NCBI GenBank assembly: GCA_963921825.1
Contig: OY997594.1
Span: 67,441,675 to 67,505,674 of the forward strand
DNA from: Erodium maritimum
Lineage: Eukaryota > Streptophyta > Magnoliopsida > Geraniales > Geraniaceae
Length of the DNA stretch: 64,000 nucleotides
Direction: 5' to 3'
Shown here: in pieces, positions 12,850 to 24,393 of the stretch
Layout of the letters: every line of letters starts with the position of its first letter
Position numbering within the stretch: position 1 is the first letter of the stretch
Notes under the pieces: generated by a model
The model's database searches: none
Seen by the model: only the letters and a program-made list of their open reading frames with translations
What the model was told of the DNA's origin: nothing
Made by a program: the position numbers and the translations under genes

Positions 12850-15810
12850 ACACCTCCACCAAAACCCTAAGCAACAACAAAACCTCCGGAGAGCACAGAA
12901 CCAGAAAATGCAGCGAAATCACGTTAAATTCCAGAAAAAATGCCCAATCAAAAACGATCTCCTCTGTTCGGCGTCTACACAGTGATTGAGTAAGCACCAG
13001 AGAAAGAGTATCAAAAGTTCTCGGAGATGGAGTAGCTCGGTCCCTGTCGCCGGAGAATCCGAACCATTTCCGGCGATCCGGCGGAGGAGAGAGCGAGAGA
13101 AGAGTGAGGACGGTGGAGTCAGGTGATTTTCCTTCTATAAAGGACGTGCGAAGAAGAAACAAATATGAACTCTTAAGCTGTTATTGGAAAATTTTGGGAC
13201 CAAACGCTCCTTTGGCGCGTGACAGCCATACGGAGGAGTTCTAGATTGACCGGCGGGTGATAGAGTGAAAAGCGACTGCCAATGCCGTACTTCATTAATT
13301 CTAAAATTAACTTTAAATATACAATATATCCTCGAATAGATATCAACCCTTTTTAATTAATAAGGTTTTAGACATAAAGTAGCACATCAACATTTTCTTA
13401 CGAATTTATTATACTCCCTCTACGTATACGTCTTCTTATGTATAAATAACGACGTATGAAAAATTTGAACAATATTTTACACTTAATAAAACTTTTAACA
13501 GAATAAGTAAAATTTACTCTAATAGAAATAAAAAAAATGAATCTCTACGTCTTAAAAAAAAACTACTTCCCTCCGTTTGTATAAATATAGAATTAAATGT
13601 GAATAACTATTCATATACATCTTCATCTTAATTAAAATAATCGTGATAATAGATTAATTACATAAATTATTTATACGTGGAATTATTAAAAAAAAATCTC
13701 ACATCAAATATGAATGTTGAATAATTAGACGGAAGTGCACAACTACAATAACAATAACAACAGAAAAAACGACGTATAACCACTATATTTTCCAACCGAT
13801 TCTAAGATCAGGACTCATTTTTGCAAAAATTTGTAATATATTGTGAGAAAAAAAAATTAGGCTTAATTATTTGATCGAATTTATATTATTTTGATAATCC
13901 GTGACCAACTCATAAGAAGTATTAAATGATCCGGAATCAATTTATAAAATGTCTAAAATGATTTGTGACCAGCTCATAAAAAGTACTAAATATATTTTAT
14001 CGAAACACAAGGATTCGATACTACAACCACAATTGATAAAACACGGGACTAATTATACATAATCGATAGAATCGAAACCAAACTCGAGTCCAATAATAAT
14101 TTTTTTCCCATCATAATGCAACCGCACTCATTAAAACCATTGTTATTATTTGTTGAGAACATAAAAACTACTATTAAGGTAGATATGGCAAATACAAAAG
14201 GGAGGAAATTGGGTGGCTATAAATAACATGCAAGTGTATATACGTTTGAAGCTAGTCAGGTTTCGAAATCTACAAGGCCTGTTTTTGCAGAATTTAGCAA
14301 ATAAATTAAAGGCTTCGTATAAGGTTAGGTGCGCCTTCTTAGAATTGGGGCTATTTAAAACATGACTTGACAATATTACTATGGACCGTTTATTAAATTT
14401 GTAAATAGGAACAAAATTCAATTTGGTTTGGCTAGTACACGCCCTTATTGTACTATAATACTATTTGCTTTCTACAAAGGTTTCACTTTTATTGAGAGGT
14501 AGATAAATGAGTTACGTTATTGTATGTATATGAAAAAATTGATTCGGTTTTATTGTGCGTGGTTCTTGACAATTCAAGAGTCATTGGGTGCTATTTCGTG
14601 TAAGATAAGGAAATATTATAGTTCGAGATGAGTATTTTTATATATCATAAATGACGTGTTCTTAATACAAAAAAAATTGACATTTGATTCGAAATATCAA
14701 CGTAATATCTTATGAACGGTATCAAAACTTATTATCTAGTCGAGTAGATATAGGACTTGTTGTACAACCTATGTAAGTCTACTCTCTTTGTTGCCTACGA
14801 ATCTAGCTTGCACGTGCCAATTTCACTTGTTTGTTACGTCCATAAGTCTTCATGTTTGTTATAATTAATAACGAAGTTTTCATTTTTTAAACGTATTTGT
14901 CGTGTTCGTGCATATCCGTGTGGAGATATGTATATGCTATCGATGTTCTTTAGTTGAATAAGTCGTGATTTTTTTCAAATCGTAACATTAAGTTTAGATT
15001 TGTTATCGAAATGATTTAAAAGTGATTTCATATTACAATATTGATTACTAATTTTAATCCAAGAAGAAAAAGGACCTCGATGAGTGAACTATAATAAAAC
15101 AGCAATAATCTCAATCAGATGTCCTTTAGTCTGTATTATACTCCTTTAGTTATCATTAAATTTGAAAAGAGACAAAATTACCTCACACAACAAATAAATA
15201 AATGCATTTTCATTACTCCACACCCCAAAGTTGATTGAATTAAGACTGAAAAACCTTAGCAGCCTTGTCAAGACTTTCTAGACTAGAGAATGTTGATTGA
15301 GTGGTATCAAAACCTAATTGAGTAAGAAAGCTGCTGAGATTATCCCAAAACATTACGAAACAATGAAACAAACGTTATTCTAATTAGCGAATTATTACAC
15401 AATTATCACCTAAAACTTCAATTTCATAAAAATGTTGTCAATACAAAAGACAAGCGGACCAAAAGACAGTGTTTTGGCCCATTTCTTGGGCTGAAAATGT
15501 TCAGATATTCATTGAATACAGCTGTTTCAGACATAATAAATCATTAGCATTTGGTATTATTTGCCTTAGTATAATAATATTGATGATTGAAGTAAAAGGA
15601 AAGTAGAAGTTCAATGGATAGAATATGCTAAAAGATTTAACAACATGATCACTATGACAACGCAGTAATGTAACAAAATTGATTAACAAAGCAAGACTCG
15701 AAAGACCCAAAAACATGCCAACTTTCTAAAGCACATTTCTGCAGTTCTGAAATTAACTAAAATCTTCCCAAAGAACTTAGTCCATGTATCATCAATGAAT
15801 TCAAAACAGA
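12850..15810. other. Intergenic between AP2-like gene 5' side and RPL4 3' side
   Basis: About 12810-13160 is the presumed 5' leader and promoter of the AP2-like gene. The 105-codon minus frame there overlaps the leader and shows no domain. The stretch 13280-15800 is AT-rich. It contains a diverged direct repeat (gtgaccaactcataagaag at 13900 and a similar copy at 13967) and a possible Stowaway-like MITE at about 13565-13737. I see no gene. Confidence 0.5.
13565..13737. repeat. Possible diverged Stowaway-like MITE
   Basis: The left edge reads acttccctccgtttgtataa and the right edge ends in agacggaagt, which are imperfect inverted ends resembling the CTCCCTCCGT motif of Stowaway elements. The interior is AT-rich with no coding potential. 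A second CTCCCTC-like motif lies at 13433. The TA target duplication is not clear, so the call is tentative. Confidence 0.3.
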
Positions 15811-15816
15811 CCCCGA

Positions 15817-17802
15817 CTACTGGCTAACACCAAGCCACTTTGTGAAGTTCTCAAACTCAGTGTAATCAGAGTCTGAGATCATGGTCTTATACCATGCCTT
15901 GCCGGCAGCCTTAACTGAAGCAGCCTCCTCCTGAAAGGATCAAGAGATAGAACATGATGTCAAGTACAATACTTGGTTGAATTTTGGTTGCATCAAGAGA
16001 ATTTAACTTCAAAAAAATATGCAACATTGCCAAATACGCATTTACAGCAGCAAAATACCAGATACTAACAGAAGCATACAATCATGAGCATGATTATAGT
16101 TTCTTAAAAGAAAAAACACTAAGTAATGGCAAAATAATTGAAGATTTGAACTATGTAATAAACTACTATAGCTCCATGCTTATTTGGAGTACATGGAAGC
16201 TATAATCAATGTAAAAATGCAGCACATGTATTTGTTCGAGTCTAAACTATAACCAATTTCAGTTCTACACACCAAAAGGATCTAACAGCATCAGTAATCA
16301 TGGTTCTAACAACATCAGTAATCATGGTTAGGAATACAATAACATTTACTTCAGAAACAAGTTCGCACACACAATCAAGTGTCAGTGTTTACTTCAGAAC
16401 CAAGTTCGCACACACAATCAAGTGCCAGTGTGTGGTGCAACAGGATAAAACGCTAATCAAATCTCACAAAGAGAATCACATAAAACAATGTTCAATGAGC
16501 AATTAATCATATGCACAAACAATGAGTGGATACGACAAATACCTGAACAAAATTATGCAAAGCAAATTAAGCAGTGCAGCATACATAACAATCGTGCAAT
16601 GAAATAGCAGAATTTCAATACACATTCAACATACAAAACCTGAAATTCAATAGGCAGCAATACTCAATTGACATAGCAAGGACACAAAACACAATTACCT
16701 TAGAAATGGGGCTTCTTTTCTTGTCAAGCTTCTCCTTCTTTGACTTGACACGCTGCTCCTCAGCCAACAGAGCCATTCTCCTTGCAGTCTTAGCATATGG
16801 GTTGAGCTTCAACATGGTGTTGAGGTTCTTCAATGGGTTCTTCTTCATCGGAGCTCTCTTCACATCCTTCTTGATGGGCTTCACAACTGACTGAACCTCA
16901 TCGCTGTTAATAATACGAGCCAAATCAGCATTGACCATCTTCGACCTCGGCAGAACATATCCTTTCTTCTTCTCCGATGGACTATCGAACGATCCGTAGA
17001 TTGAATCAAGCTTCTCGAAAGCAGACTTGGTCCAGATCACGAAACGCCCAAGGTGGCCACCAGGGGCGAGCTTGAGCAGGTTGAGCCTCTCAACATTGGC
17101 GACCTCGACGCCTGGAATGTTCCTGAAGGACTTGACGAGCTTAGCTCCCTCAGTTCCGTACACAATCAGAGGACCCTTCCTGCTGACATAACGGCGATTC
17201 CTCATCTTACCCTTCCCGGCGCGAATCGCGTGGCTGTCCTTGGCCTTCTCGGCGTCTGGGTAAGCGCCGATCTGCTTCAGAACCTTGATGGCGGCTGAGG
17301 TTTTCTCCACGCCTTCGGCGGAATCGCCGATCACGAGGGGCATTTCCGGAACAGACTCGATCCTGTGGCCACGAGCCATGACGAGGGCAGGGACGGCCGA
17401 AGCGGCGATGGCGGAAACGACGGCGTACCGCTTCTGGTTGACGTTAATCTTCCTGTGCCAGCGGCGCCAGATCCTGGTCGGAGCAAACATGCGGCCGCCG
17501 CGGCACATGTTTCCGAAGGCTCCCTGACCGGCGCGGTGGGTGCCGCCTCCGGCGACACGGGGGATACGGGACACGGCACGGCCGGTACCCCAGGACTCGG
17601 CGGAGGTCTGGTGGCCGGCCTTTCGGGAGACGGCGTAGGGCTGGCGGGAGTTGTTGGACATTTGGGCGTGGGTGAAGCTGACGATGTCGGGACGGATCGA
17701 GGCCCTCATGACGTCGGGGAGAGCGACGGTGACGGAGGAGTCAGTGGCCATTTCGCCTTCGAGAGGCTGGACGGTGACGAGGGGGCGTGCGGCGGCGGAC
17801 AT
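15817..17802 (-). CDS. RPL4: 60S ribosomal protein L4 (uL4)
   Basis: Core protein of the cytosolic large ribosomal subunit, lining the peptide exit tunnel. Two exons on the minus strand: 17802-16699 and 15930-15817. The donor is AAG|GTAATT and the acceptor CTTTCAG|GAGGAG. Together they give 1218 nt and 405 aa, close to the usual plant length. The N terminus ([11 protein letters not shown]), the [19 protein letters not shown] block with the glycine-rich loop and [13 protein letters not shown], and the basic C-terminal tail after KKNPLKN are all present. The second exon encodes the final 37 residues, ending in KWLGVSQ. The intron (16698 down to 15931, 768 bp) contains a 43-bp tandem duplication. 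The ATG at 17802 is the first one in good context after the telo-box. An overlapping plus-strand frame of 153 codons is a GC-rich shadow. Confidence 0.97.
16345..16430. repeat. 43-bp tandem duplication in the RPL4 intron
   Basis: Two adjacent copies (16345-16387 and 16388-16430) starting tttacttcagaaacaagttc differ by only two bases. A second short duplication, catcagtaatcatggtt, occurs at 16288 and 16312. These are recent local duplications with no coding role. Confidence 0.85.
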
Positions 17803-17838
17803 TTTTGGAGGAGGAAGTGGGAGTGAGAGAGGAGTAGC

Positions 17839-18020
17839 TAGGGTTTTGGTTCTGGGGAAGACGCTAGGCTTTCTGAATTGGGACGATATATAAAGCTTAT
17901 TTTTGATCAGTCGAAATGGATCTTCTACCGGCCCACTCACGTTTTTAGTTTGGGTATCTAAGTCTCGGCCCACTTCTCTCTTAAATTTATGGGATAATAA
18001 ACAGAGATAATTTCAGCCCA
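17839..18020 (-). promoter_or_regulatory. RPL4 core promoter: telo-box and site II elements
   Basis: On the minus strand upstream of the start codon there is a telo-box AAACCCTA (17846-17839), a TATA-like stretch around 17885-17895, and site II TGGGCC motifs (17935-17930 and 17972-17967). A related TGGGCT lies at 18020-18015. This combination is characteristic of plant ribosomal protein and other growth-related promoters (TCP-type factors at site II). The positions are seen directly and the role is inferred. Confidence 0.75.
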
Positions 18021-18049
18021 CTATCACACGAATTTTTATTTTTTTTAGA

Positions 18050-19000
18050 TAATATGAGATTTTATTTAAATATCGGCAAATATGATGTTTTGAAGAGGTT
18101 CGGAGACATGACCCCCTTGCCAATTCCAGACAAGGTTAGAACAAGCCGCCCTGGCAAGCCAATGAGCTGCTTTGTTCGATGTCCGTTTTACAAATTCGAG
18201 TTGCACGCACTCGAGTGTAGATAAAAGGGAATTACAATATGTCACGATTGTTCCCAGAGGAGAGAGCAGCCTCCCACCTCGTCTGATCATATCCACTATG
18301 ACCTTGCAGTCGCTCCGAACTACGGCCCTCTGGCGAGGATATTGTTGTAGCCACATTAGCGCTTCCCGGATCGCATAGGCTTCCACTAACCCCGGGTTCT
18401 GGGCTCCATGGAATGATGTGGACCGGGCACCCCTAAGATGGCCCCTATCGTCTCTGCATATCCATCTTGTTCCCACTTTGTCAGTCGCCGCAAACAGAGC
18501 GCCATCTGTATTTATGGCCCACGCGCCCTGAGTGGGATCTTCCCCCACCTCTGCAGCATGTACCTTTGAGTGTTGGGGAGCAGCATGTGCTTGTAACTTC
18601 CTCCTCCTGGTTTCCATCCACCTTGTCTGTAGGTGGAATGTTGTCTGGAAGATACTGGCTGCTGGTTGAGCTACATTCTCCCATACCACTTTGTTCCTAG
18701 TCTTCCACACCTCCCACAAGAGACATCCTATCAGTCCCCCGCTTGTCGGGGGGTTGATGTTAAGCGTTCTCTGCACTCATTCAACTATTGTCTGGCCCTC
18801 TTGGGGTATCTTCAGTCCCGACTTCGCCCAACACTCCGCCGTCACAGGGCACTGAACCAACAGGTGAAGAGTCGATTCCTCCGCCCCAGAACAGACCGGA
18901 CAAGTCGTCGTCATATCCACATGTCGGCGCCTCAAATTAACTGCCACCTGCAAACAACCTGAACAAGTGCGCCAAAGAAAGGATTTGACCTTCGGCATTT
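18050..19000 (-). pseudogene. LINE ORF2 C-terminal fragment (zf-RVT plus RNase H)
   Basis: A 5'-truncated LINE. Reading down from 18998, the first part has a zinc-binding reverse-transcriptase-associated motif (FLWRTCSGCL, then CPVCSGAEESTLHLLVQC). A single in-frame TGA at 18777-18779 follows. The same frame then continues to 18066 with an RNase H domain (INTDGALF, VEAYAIREAL, VRSDCKVIVD, SNKAAHWLA). The 3' end at about 18035-18060 is A-rich on the minus strand. The RT domain itself is missing. Confidence 0.85.
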
Positions 19001-19025
19001 TTTTTAATATAATACTTTAAATATT

Positions 19026-19500
19026 GTTTCATTTTTTATCAGCAAAAATAACAATTTTATTCATCCCAACAACAAACTCCTAAGGAGAATAACAATCGAG
19101 GGAAGAAGAAAGAGCGAAAAAAGAAGGGCGAAATGGGACCACTTAGATGTGATTTAGAAACATTTTGATGGTGTCTTTATCGCCAAGAGAGGAGGTGAAC
19201 CCCATTGATTTGCACAACGGCCATGTTCGCTTAGCTTCAGACTTCTTACAGAGAGAACGAGAGGGGTTAACGTCTTTGAGAGCTTTAACTGACTCGAGAC
19301 GACCATTCCTAACACGCTTATTTTTCCGTTTAGGTCGAGGAAGCCGCGATTCAGGATCAACCAAAGGGGAGTGAAGATCGACAATGAAGGACGAGAACGA
19401 CGGAAGAAGGACCCTAGAGGAGCCGATCTTGGGATCCAAAGGAGGAGGGGCTCGACTCAACACACTAGGCCTAGCCAGGCCATCCAAAAGTGTCCTCTCA
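19026..19500 (-). mobile_element. LINE ORF1 3' fragment with GCTGATAAAAAA tail
   Basis: The minus-strand frame 19487 down to 19143 (114 codons) is basic in its second half (RPKRKNKRVRNGRLESVKAL), resembling the C terminus of plant LINE ORF1 proteins. It is followed at once by a 3' tail GCTGATAAAAAATG at about 19031-19045. ORF2 is absent, as in several other copies in this window. Confidence 0.5.
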
Positions 19501-19559
19501 AGACCCCCATATTGACCTGTCTTACTCTGAAAAATATTTAATTTTAATATAGTATCTTA

Positions 19560-20700
19560 TTGTCTCACATAATCTGTTAGAAGTGGAAACAAAGCTGGAA
19601 AGTGGGAGAAGGAGAAGGAGAAGGAGTTGTTCGAGAAGAAAGAGCCAACGGGTTTGATCGGAAAAGACGTACCTTATGCAGCCGACGTCTCAAAAATGGT
19701 ACGAGTAAGTATTCAAACTTGGAATGTTGTTTCCATTCAAAATTGTTAGGTTAGGGTTTTAGTCTCCATGAATCAATTTTGAGTTGTTTGTTTGTAGATT
19801 GAATGTGGATTTCTCTGCGTTTTTGTGCAAAATTGTAGTGGTGGAAAAGTATAACCAAGAGTTGTGTTTGTCACCACTCTTGAATTTAGGGTTTGTTTAC
19901 AAAAAATTTAAGGGGGGCAATTTGTGGGAGCTACAAATGAGTACAATGAGGGTACTGTAAACGCCATTATCATTAGTGAGGACGAATGTAGCTATTTCAA
20001 GATTATGGACCTTTTTCATCAGTTAGGGTCTAAGAAAATAAACACCTTGCATTATAGGAAGAAGGAATTAGTCGTAGGGATAAGAAGTGATATGTGTGTA
20101 GGTACTATGCTGAAGCAACATAGATGTGAGGAGTAAGTTATTCCTCTCTACGTAGGCGATGGTAGGCCATCACTCAATATTGTGTCTCCATTTGAAAAGA
20201 TCTTGGGATGCATAGAGGTAAAGAAGACGAAGACTATTGGTCTATACAAGTGGAAGAAGTTTAAAGCGAAATTGTGTGACGACGAGGTAGAATAAAAAAT
20301 ATCTATAAATACCCCAACAATTTTTTTGTGTTGTCTACACTTCATACCTCACAGCAAAATATGAATTCTATACTTTCTCTCCCGTTTTTATGATCGAATT
20401 ATGGATGATTTTCAAGCCAGAATCCGTGAAATTAATGAAGGTATGAGTCCGACGAAGAGAGGATCAACACAAAGGAAGAATGCAACCTAGGGTGGAGACA
20501 TTGAAGCAAAGGTTCAAAAGCGGAGAACCTCCTGAAGAGAGGTGAACAAAGGTCGTGTTGAGTTCCACAAACGACTAATACCTGATTATTATAACGACGA
20601 GCTTATTTACGACCCCGAGCTTTTAGGTTTAGTTTTGAAGGGACTACGAATTATAATAGAAATTTAATTTATGTTGTATTTTTTGTATCTTTGTTGTTTT
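19560..20700 (+). pseudogene. MULE-associated N-terminal coding relic
   Basis: The frame 19924-20136 carries SEDECSYFKIMDLFHQLG followed by a segment with TLHYRKKEL and SDMCVGTMLKQ. The same order and similar residues (SEDQCSFYKL, TLHFKGKRG, ETDKCVAR) recur at about 36600-36760 inside the MULE. This is therefore a second decayed copy of that coding region. A later piece (from 20402, MDDFQARIREINEG) is of unknown identity. Stops are present throughout. Confidence 0.5.
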
Positions 20701-20814
20701 AATTTGAAATAAAATTATTTCAAATTTGTTTTATTTCATTATTTACTAAAATCAGAAATGATCAGCCGAACAAAGTATCCATAAGATCCTTATAAGATTC
20801 TGACATTGAGTAAA

Positions 20815-21632
20815 ACATTTTGCAGTTACTTGGGATTCTTGGCGAGGTTGTTTATGATCCCTCAAGTCCTCATGATTCTCTTATCTGGCTGAAAACTGCT
20901 CGTTTTTCTTCTAAGGAGACATACAAGCTCTTAACTCATAGCCCCTCCCCTTCTCCATCCTGGGCGAAATCTCTACGGATCAAGCATTGGCCTCCCATGT
21001 TTGGAATGCTTGTCTGGTTGATTTTGAATCGTGCAATACCTTCTCAAGTTTTCTAGAGAGTAGAGGTATTCGTATTTCACTTGCTGATATGCTATGCAAA
21101 TCAAACTCTTTAGTTTTTTAAGATGCAAATCATATCTTTCTTCATTGTGATTTTGCTTGGCAAATTTGGTCAAAGATTCAAACTTGGTGGTCTTTTTTCT
21201 GGATAGTGCCTGCCTCAATAGCAGACATGCTTGATGTTTGGTTGAACTTGAGAAAGAGTACGTTTTTGGGAAGATGGATAAGGATCAGTTATCTTGCTTT
21301 ATGGTTGATTTGGATCCGCATGAATTCGCTTATGTACTCTGGCTCTGCAGACTCATTACATGAGTTGTTCATTAAGCTCCAAACACAAGCTTTTGGCCTC
21401 TTCAGATCGGCGGGAGTTCTGGATTATTCTGCTTCTTTCGTGCAATGGCAGGCTCTCCTGTCCAATTGCTTTATGTGATGTATTTCATAATCTCTTCAAT
21501 TTTCGTTTTACTTACTTGTTTTGTAAATAATGTTTTTACTGTTTTTTCCCACGGGATTGAGTTAATCTCTCCTGATTCTTTGTACCCTTTATAGTACATT
21601 GAATAAATTATCCTCGCTTATCAAAAAAAAAA
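20815..21632 (+). pseudogene. LINE ORF2 C-terminal fragment (zf-RVT) with poly(A) tail
   Basis: The plus strand reads FSSKETYKLLTHS, then W-K-S-L-R-I-K-H-W and MLVWLILNRAIPSQVF. A broken stretch with NHIFLHCDFAWQIW follows, then a long C-terminal frame (21206-21478). This is the zf-RVT region found after the RT in plant LINEs, interrupted by a stop at 21053 and a frame break. A run of about ten A residues at 21623-21632, preceded by ataaattatcctcgctta, marks the 3' end. There is no RNase H part. Confidence 0.75.
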
Positions 21633-21654
21633 GTTCCAAACATCGATTCCAAAA

Positions 21655-23840
21655 TTCGATTTTTTTATCAGCAAATAAATTTAATAAAACCCATCTTTCA
21701 AAGGATAAAAGATGAGAAACAAAGGCAGAGCCCATACAAGTTTGATGACCGAACTAGTTTTGATCGAAACAGATAAAACTAGAGGACTGAAAAAGTCTCA
21801 ACCTCAAACCAAACGACAAATCCTAAGAGGATCGAACCAGTACAAACAGAGAGCATTCTTATGTAAGGAACATCAACGACCCTGCAAAGGCATAAATCGA
21901 AGCCTAAAAACCGGAGTTTACAACCATTAAGCACTTTAACAAGTAAACCAAAAATATGTCTGGAACCCGGATTTTACAATCATGAAGCACACGAATAATA
22001 TAGGTTTATCACCTGGATATTCCAACCATTAAGCACACAAAACAAATTAGGGATAATTATCATTCCCAACCCTGAACTTTACGTCAAATTCATATCCTAA
22101 CCCCTCCTCACCTTTCGTTTCAAATCCTAACCTCAACTTTCGTTTTTTTTTCAAAACCTATCATTTAATGTTCGAACTAACGGAACATTTAATTTGCTAG
22201 TCACGTGCACACTTAAGTGACCCCATATTTCGAATTTATTCCCATTTTGTTGCTTAAAACTACTACTTAAGTGTAAGATTGTGAATGTGAATGGATTTAG
22301 GAGGGTATCAATGAGAAAGGGTCAAGGGTAAAAATGGGAATAAATTCGAAATATGGGGTCACTTAAGTGTGCACGTGACCAACAAATTAACTGTTCCGTT
22401 AATTCGGACAGTAAATGATAGGTTTTGAAAAAATAACGAAAGTTGAGATTATGATTTGAAACGAAAGGTGAGGAGGGGTTAGGATATGAATTTGACGTAA
22501 AGTTCAGGGTTGGGAATGATAATTATCCCAACAAATTAGGGTCTATAATCCGGATTTTCCAACCATGAAGCCCAAAACATACAACTGACCTCTACTCAAA
22601 ACACCGCAAAGCTTATTCGTACTTGTAGAGAGAACTCTCTCCTATCGGGGCTACCAAGAGTTGAATAGATACCAATAAACCGACGATCAACACCGTAAAC
22701 GAAGGAAGTATAATGGTGACCAAAAGTTATCGAAAATCCTAACTCAAAGAAGTAGAATCCTCTCGACTTCCCACATAGACCCGAAGCCAAAACCACCATC
22801 AGAGACTAACACCTAAACACCGATGCCCCAACCAATAAAGTGACGGGAAAACAAGAGAGATTGAAAAAAGTATAAAACTATAGAAAGAGCCGAGCCTCAT
22901 AAAGAAATATAATAAGAAAAACCAGTGAAATGAGATCCTTACCAATCTGGACCACGAGGAATGTTCGAGCACGGTCAAACTTCGAACCCACCAAGCACGA
23001 GCTTCAAGTATGACGAATAGCCCACACCTCATTGCTGTTATTCGAGGCCAAATCTACACCAGCTAAATTTACAACATCGAGCACTGCCAAACTTTGAACC
23101 CATCTAGCTCTGCCCTGAGGCAGCTACCAAAAGAAGAGATGAAGAGCTAGGGGCTATCACCCGATAAACCAACTACCCACAAATCCAAGACCATGCACAA
23201 CAAAACGGGAGGCGGTCACGGTCACAACGAGACTACCGAGCTCCACCAAGCACAGACTGGCAAGCAGCTCCGAGAATGTAGGACTTTTGTACGAGAGAGA
23301 ACCACATAGTGGAAGGGTCCGAGCACTATAGACGAGAACCACCACGAACCACAACAAATCCAAGGCCAAAGAAGCTTCCCACGACAGATCTAGAGGGACT
23401 CTAAGGTGACGAAAACAAATCCGAGTCGATCTAAGTCCAGAAGGGAGAAGAAAGCTTCCCACGTCAGATCTGGAAAGTCGACCATTGAAGGAGCAATGAC
23501 GAACGTCAGACGAAGGCCGATAGAGTTTTGGTTGTACCAATATAACGGTCGGGAGCAAGGAGGCCGAAAGAAAACAAAATAAAAAAGAGGAGGAAATGAG
23601 GAATAGAGAAAGATGGGGTGTAGCCACCATCGACGACAACTATGATCGGAGGCCACAACCATCGCCGATAATAACGAGCAAATAACAACAATCGTAGAGT
23701 TCCAAGAATCGATTCTTATACCACACATTCCAATAAAACAGATCAAATCCAGAACTTCTAACAAAATATCAACGACGTATATATTCTTATGAAACTGATA
23801 ATAACACGCAGTAATCCAAACCCAATACAATAATTACCAC
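21655..23840 (-). mobile_element. LINE-type non-coding/ORF1-like segment, minus strand, split by a MITE
   Basis: At 21661 the plus strand shows tttttttatcagcaaataaa, the same inverted 3' tail as other LINE fragments, so the element reads on the minus strand. The 3' region carries four imperfect repeats of a unit containing ccggattttccaaccattaag, at about 21910, 21968, 22014 and 22550. The 480-bp MITE sits between the third and fourth. Long minus frames at 23157-23830 are hydrophobic and low-complexity, with no domain. I could not fix the 5' boundary. Confidence 0.4.
22041..22538. mobile_element. Foldback MITE (MULE-type, 9-bp duplication)
   Basis: The element is 22050-22529 (480 bp), with a perfect 9-bp target duplication aacaaatta at 22041-22049 and 22530-22538. 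Its two arms are inverted copies of about 200 bp beginning GGGATAATTATCATTCCCAA, separated by an unrelated centre of about 80 bp. There is no open frame. The 9-bp duplication and long arms point to a Mutator-like family. A hairpin transcript would be expected if it were read through. Confidence 0.9.
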
Positions 23841-24003
23841 CGTACAAATAAAAGCTTTAAATTCCACTGAAATTCAAACTTCTGATCTCATAAAAGTGAA
23901 AGGAGTATTTATCATTATTAACATAAAGGTACAGAAAAGTTAAAAGAACATTTACAGAAGACAAACCTCATACCATACTTGAATTGAGGGTAGGTTAGTG
24001 AGT

Positions 24004-24122
24004 TGGGCTGTTCGGTCCAAGATTGGTTACACACAATAGCCCGGCCCATAACATGACAAGGCCGAAGTGATATTTGCGGAGAGTTATATAACTGAGCATC
24101 ATCTTTCTCCTTCGAAACCCTA
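24004..24122 (+). promoter_or_regulatory. RPL23A promoter: site II motifs, TATA and telo-box
   Basis: Upstream of the first exon there is TGGGCT (24004-24009) and GGCCCA (24043-24048, site II in reverse). A TATA-like gttatata lies around 24083-24090, and a telo-box AAACCCTA at 24115-24122. The arrangement mirrors the RPL4 promoter and suits co-regulation of ribosomal genes. A 5' untranslated intron probably ends at tttttgacag (about 24345-24354), just before the ATG-containing exon. Confidence 0.75.
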
Positions 24123-24393
24123 CTCTTCTCTGCAGCGGCCGCTTCAGGACTCAGGTCTCCATCTAGGGTTCGTCACCTCCTCCTCCATCTTCCATTTCTC
24201 CATATTCTCTTGATTTCGTTATCAGCATTTTATGCTCGTTTCATCTTCAAGTTTGATTCTTCCACAAAGTCTGTACCCTTTAAAATGGTTTTGTGATATG
24301 CTTGATGTTTTGAGTATAGTGTATTGTAAGCTCATTATTATTTGTTTTTGACAGGTTTAGGATTGTGGTTTGGGCAGATTTTGTTTCGACGTC

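Noticed and set aside
17365-17826. 153-codon plus-strand frame opposite RPL4 exon 1
   Set aside because: It is glycine/valine-rich, follows the codon composition of RPL4 read backwards, has no domain, and lies entirely over a confident exon.
23157-23830. Two long hydrophobic minus-strand frames suggesting membrane proteins
   Set aside because: Composition is low-complexity (leucine/serine/valine), there is no splice partner or domain, and they sit in a LINE-like repeat segment; more likely chance frames.
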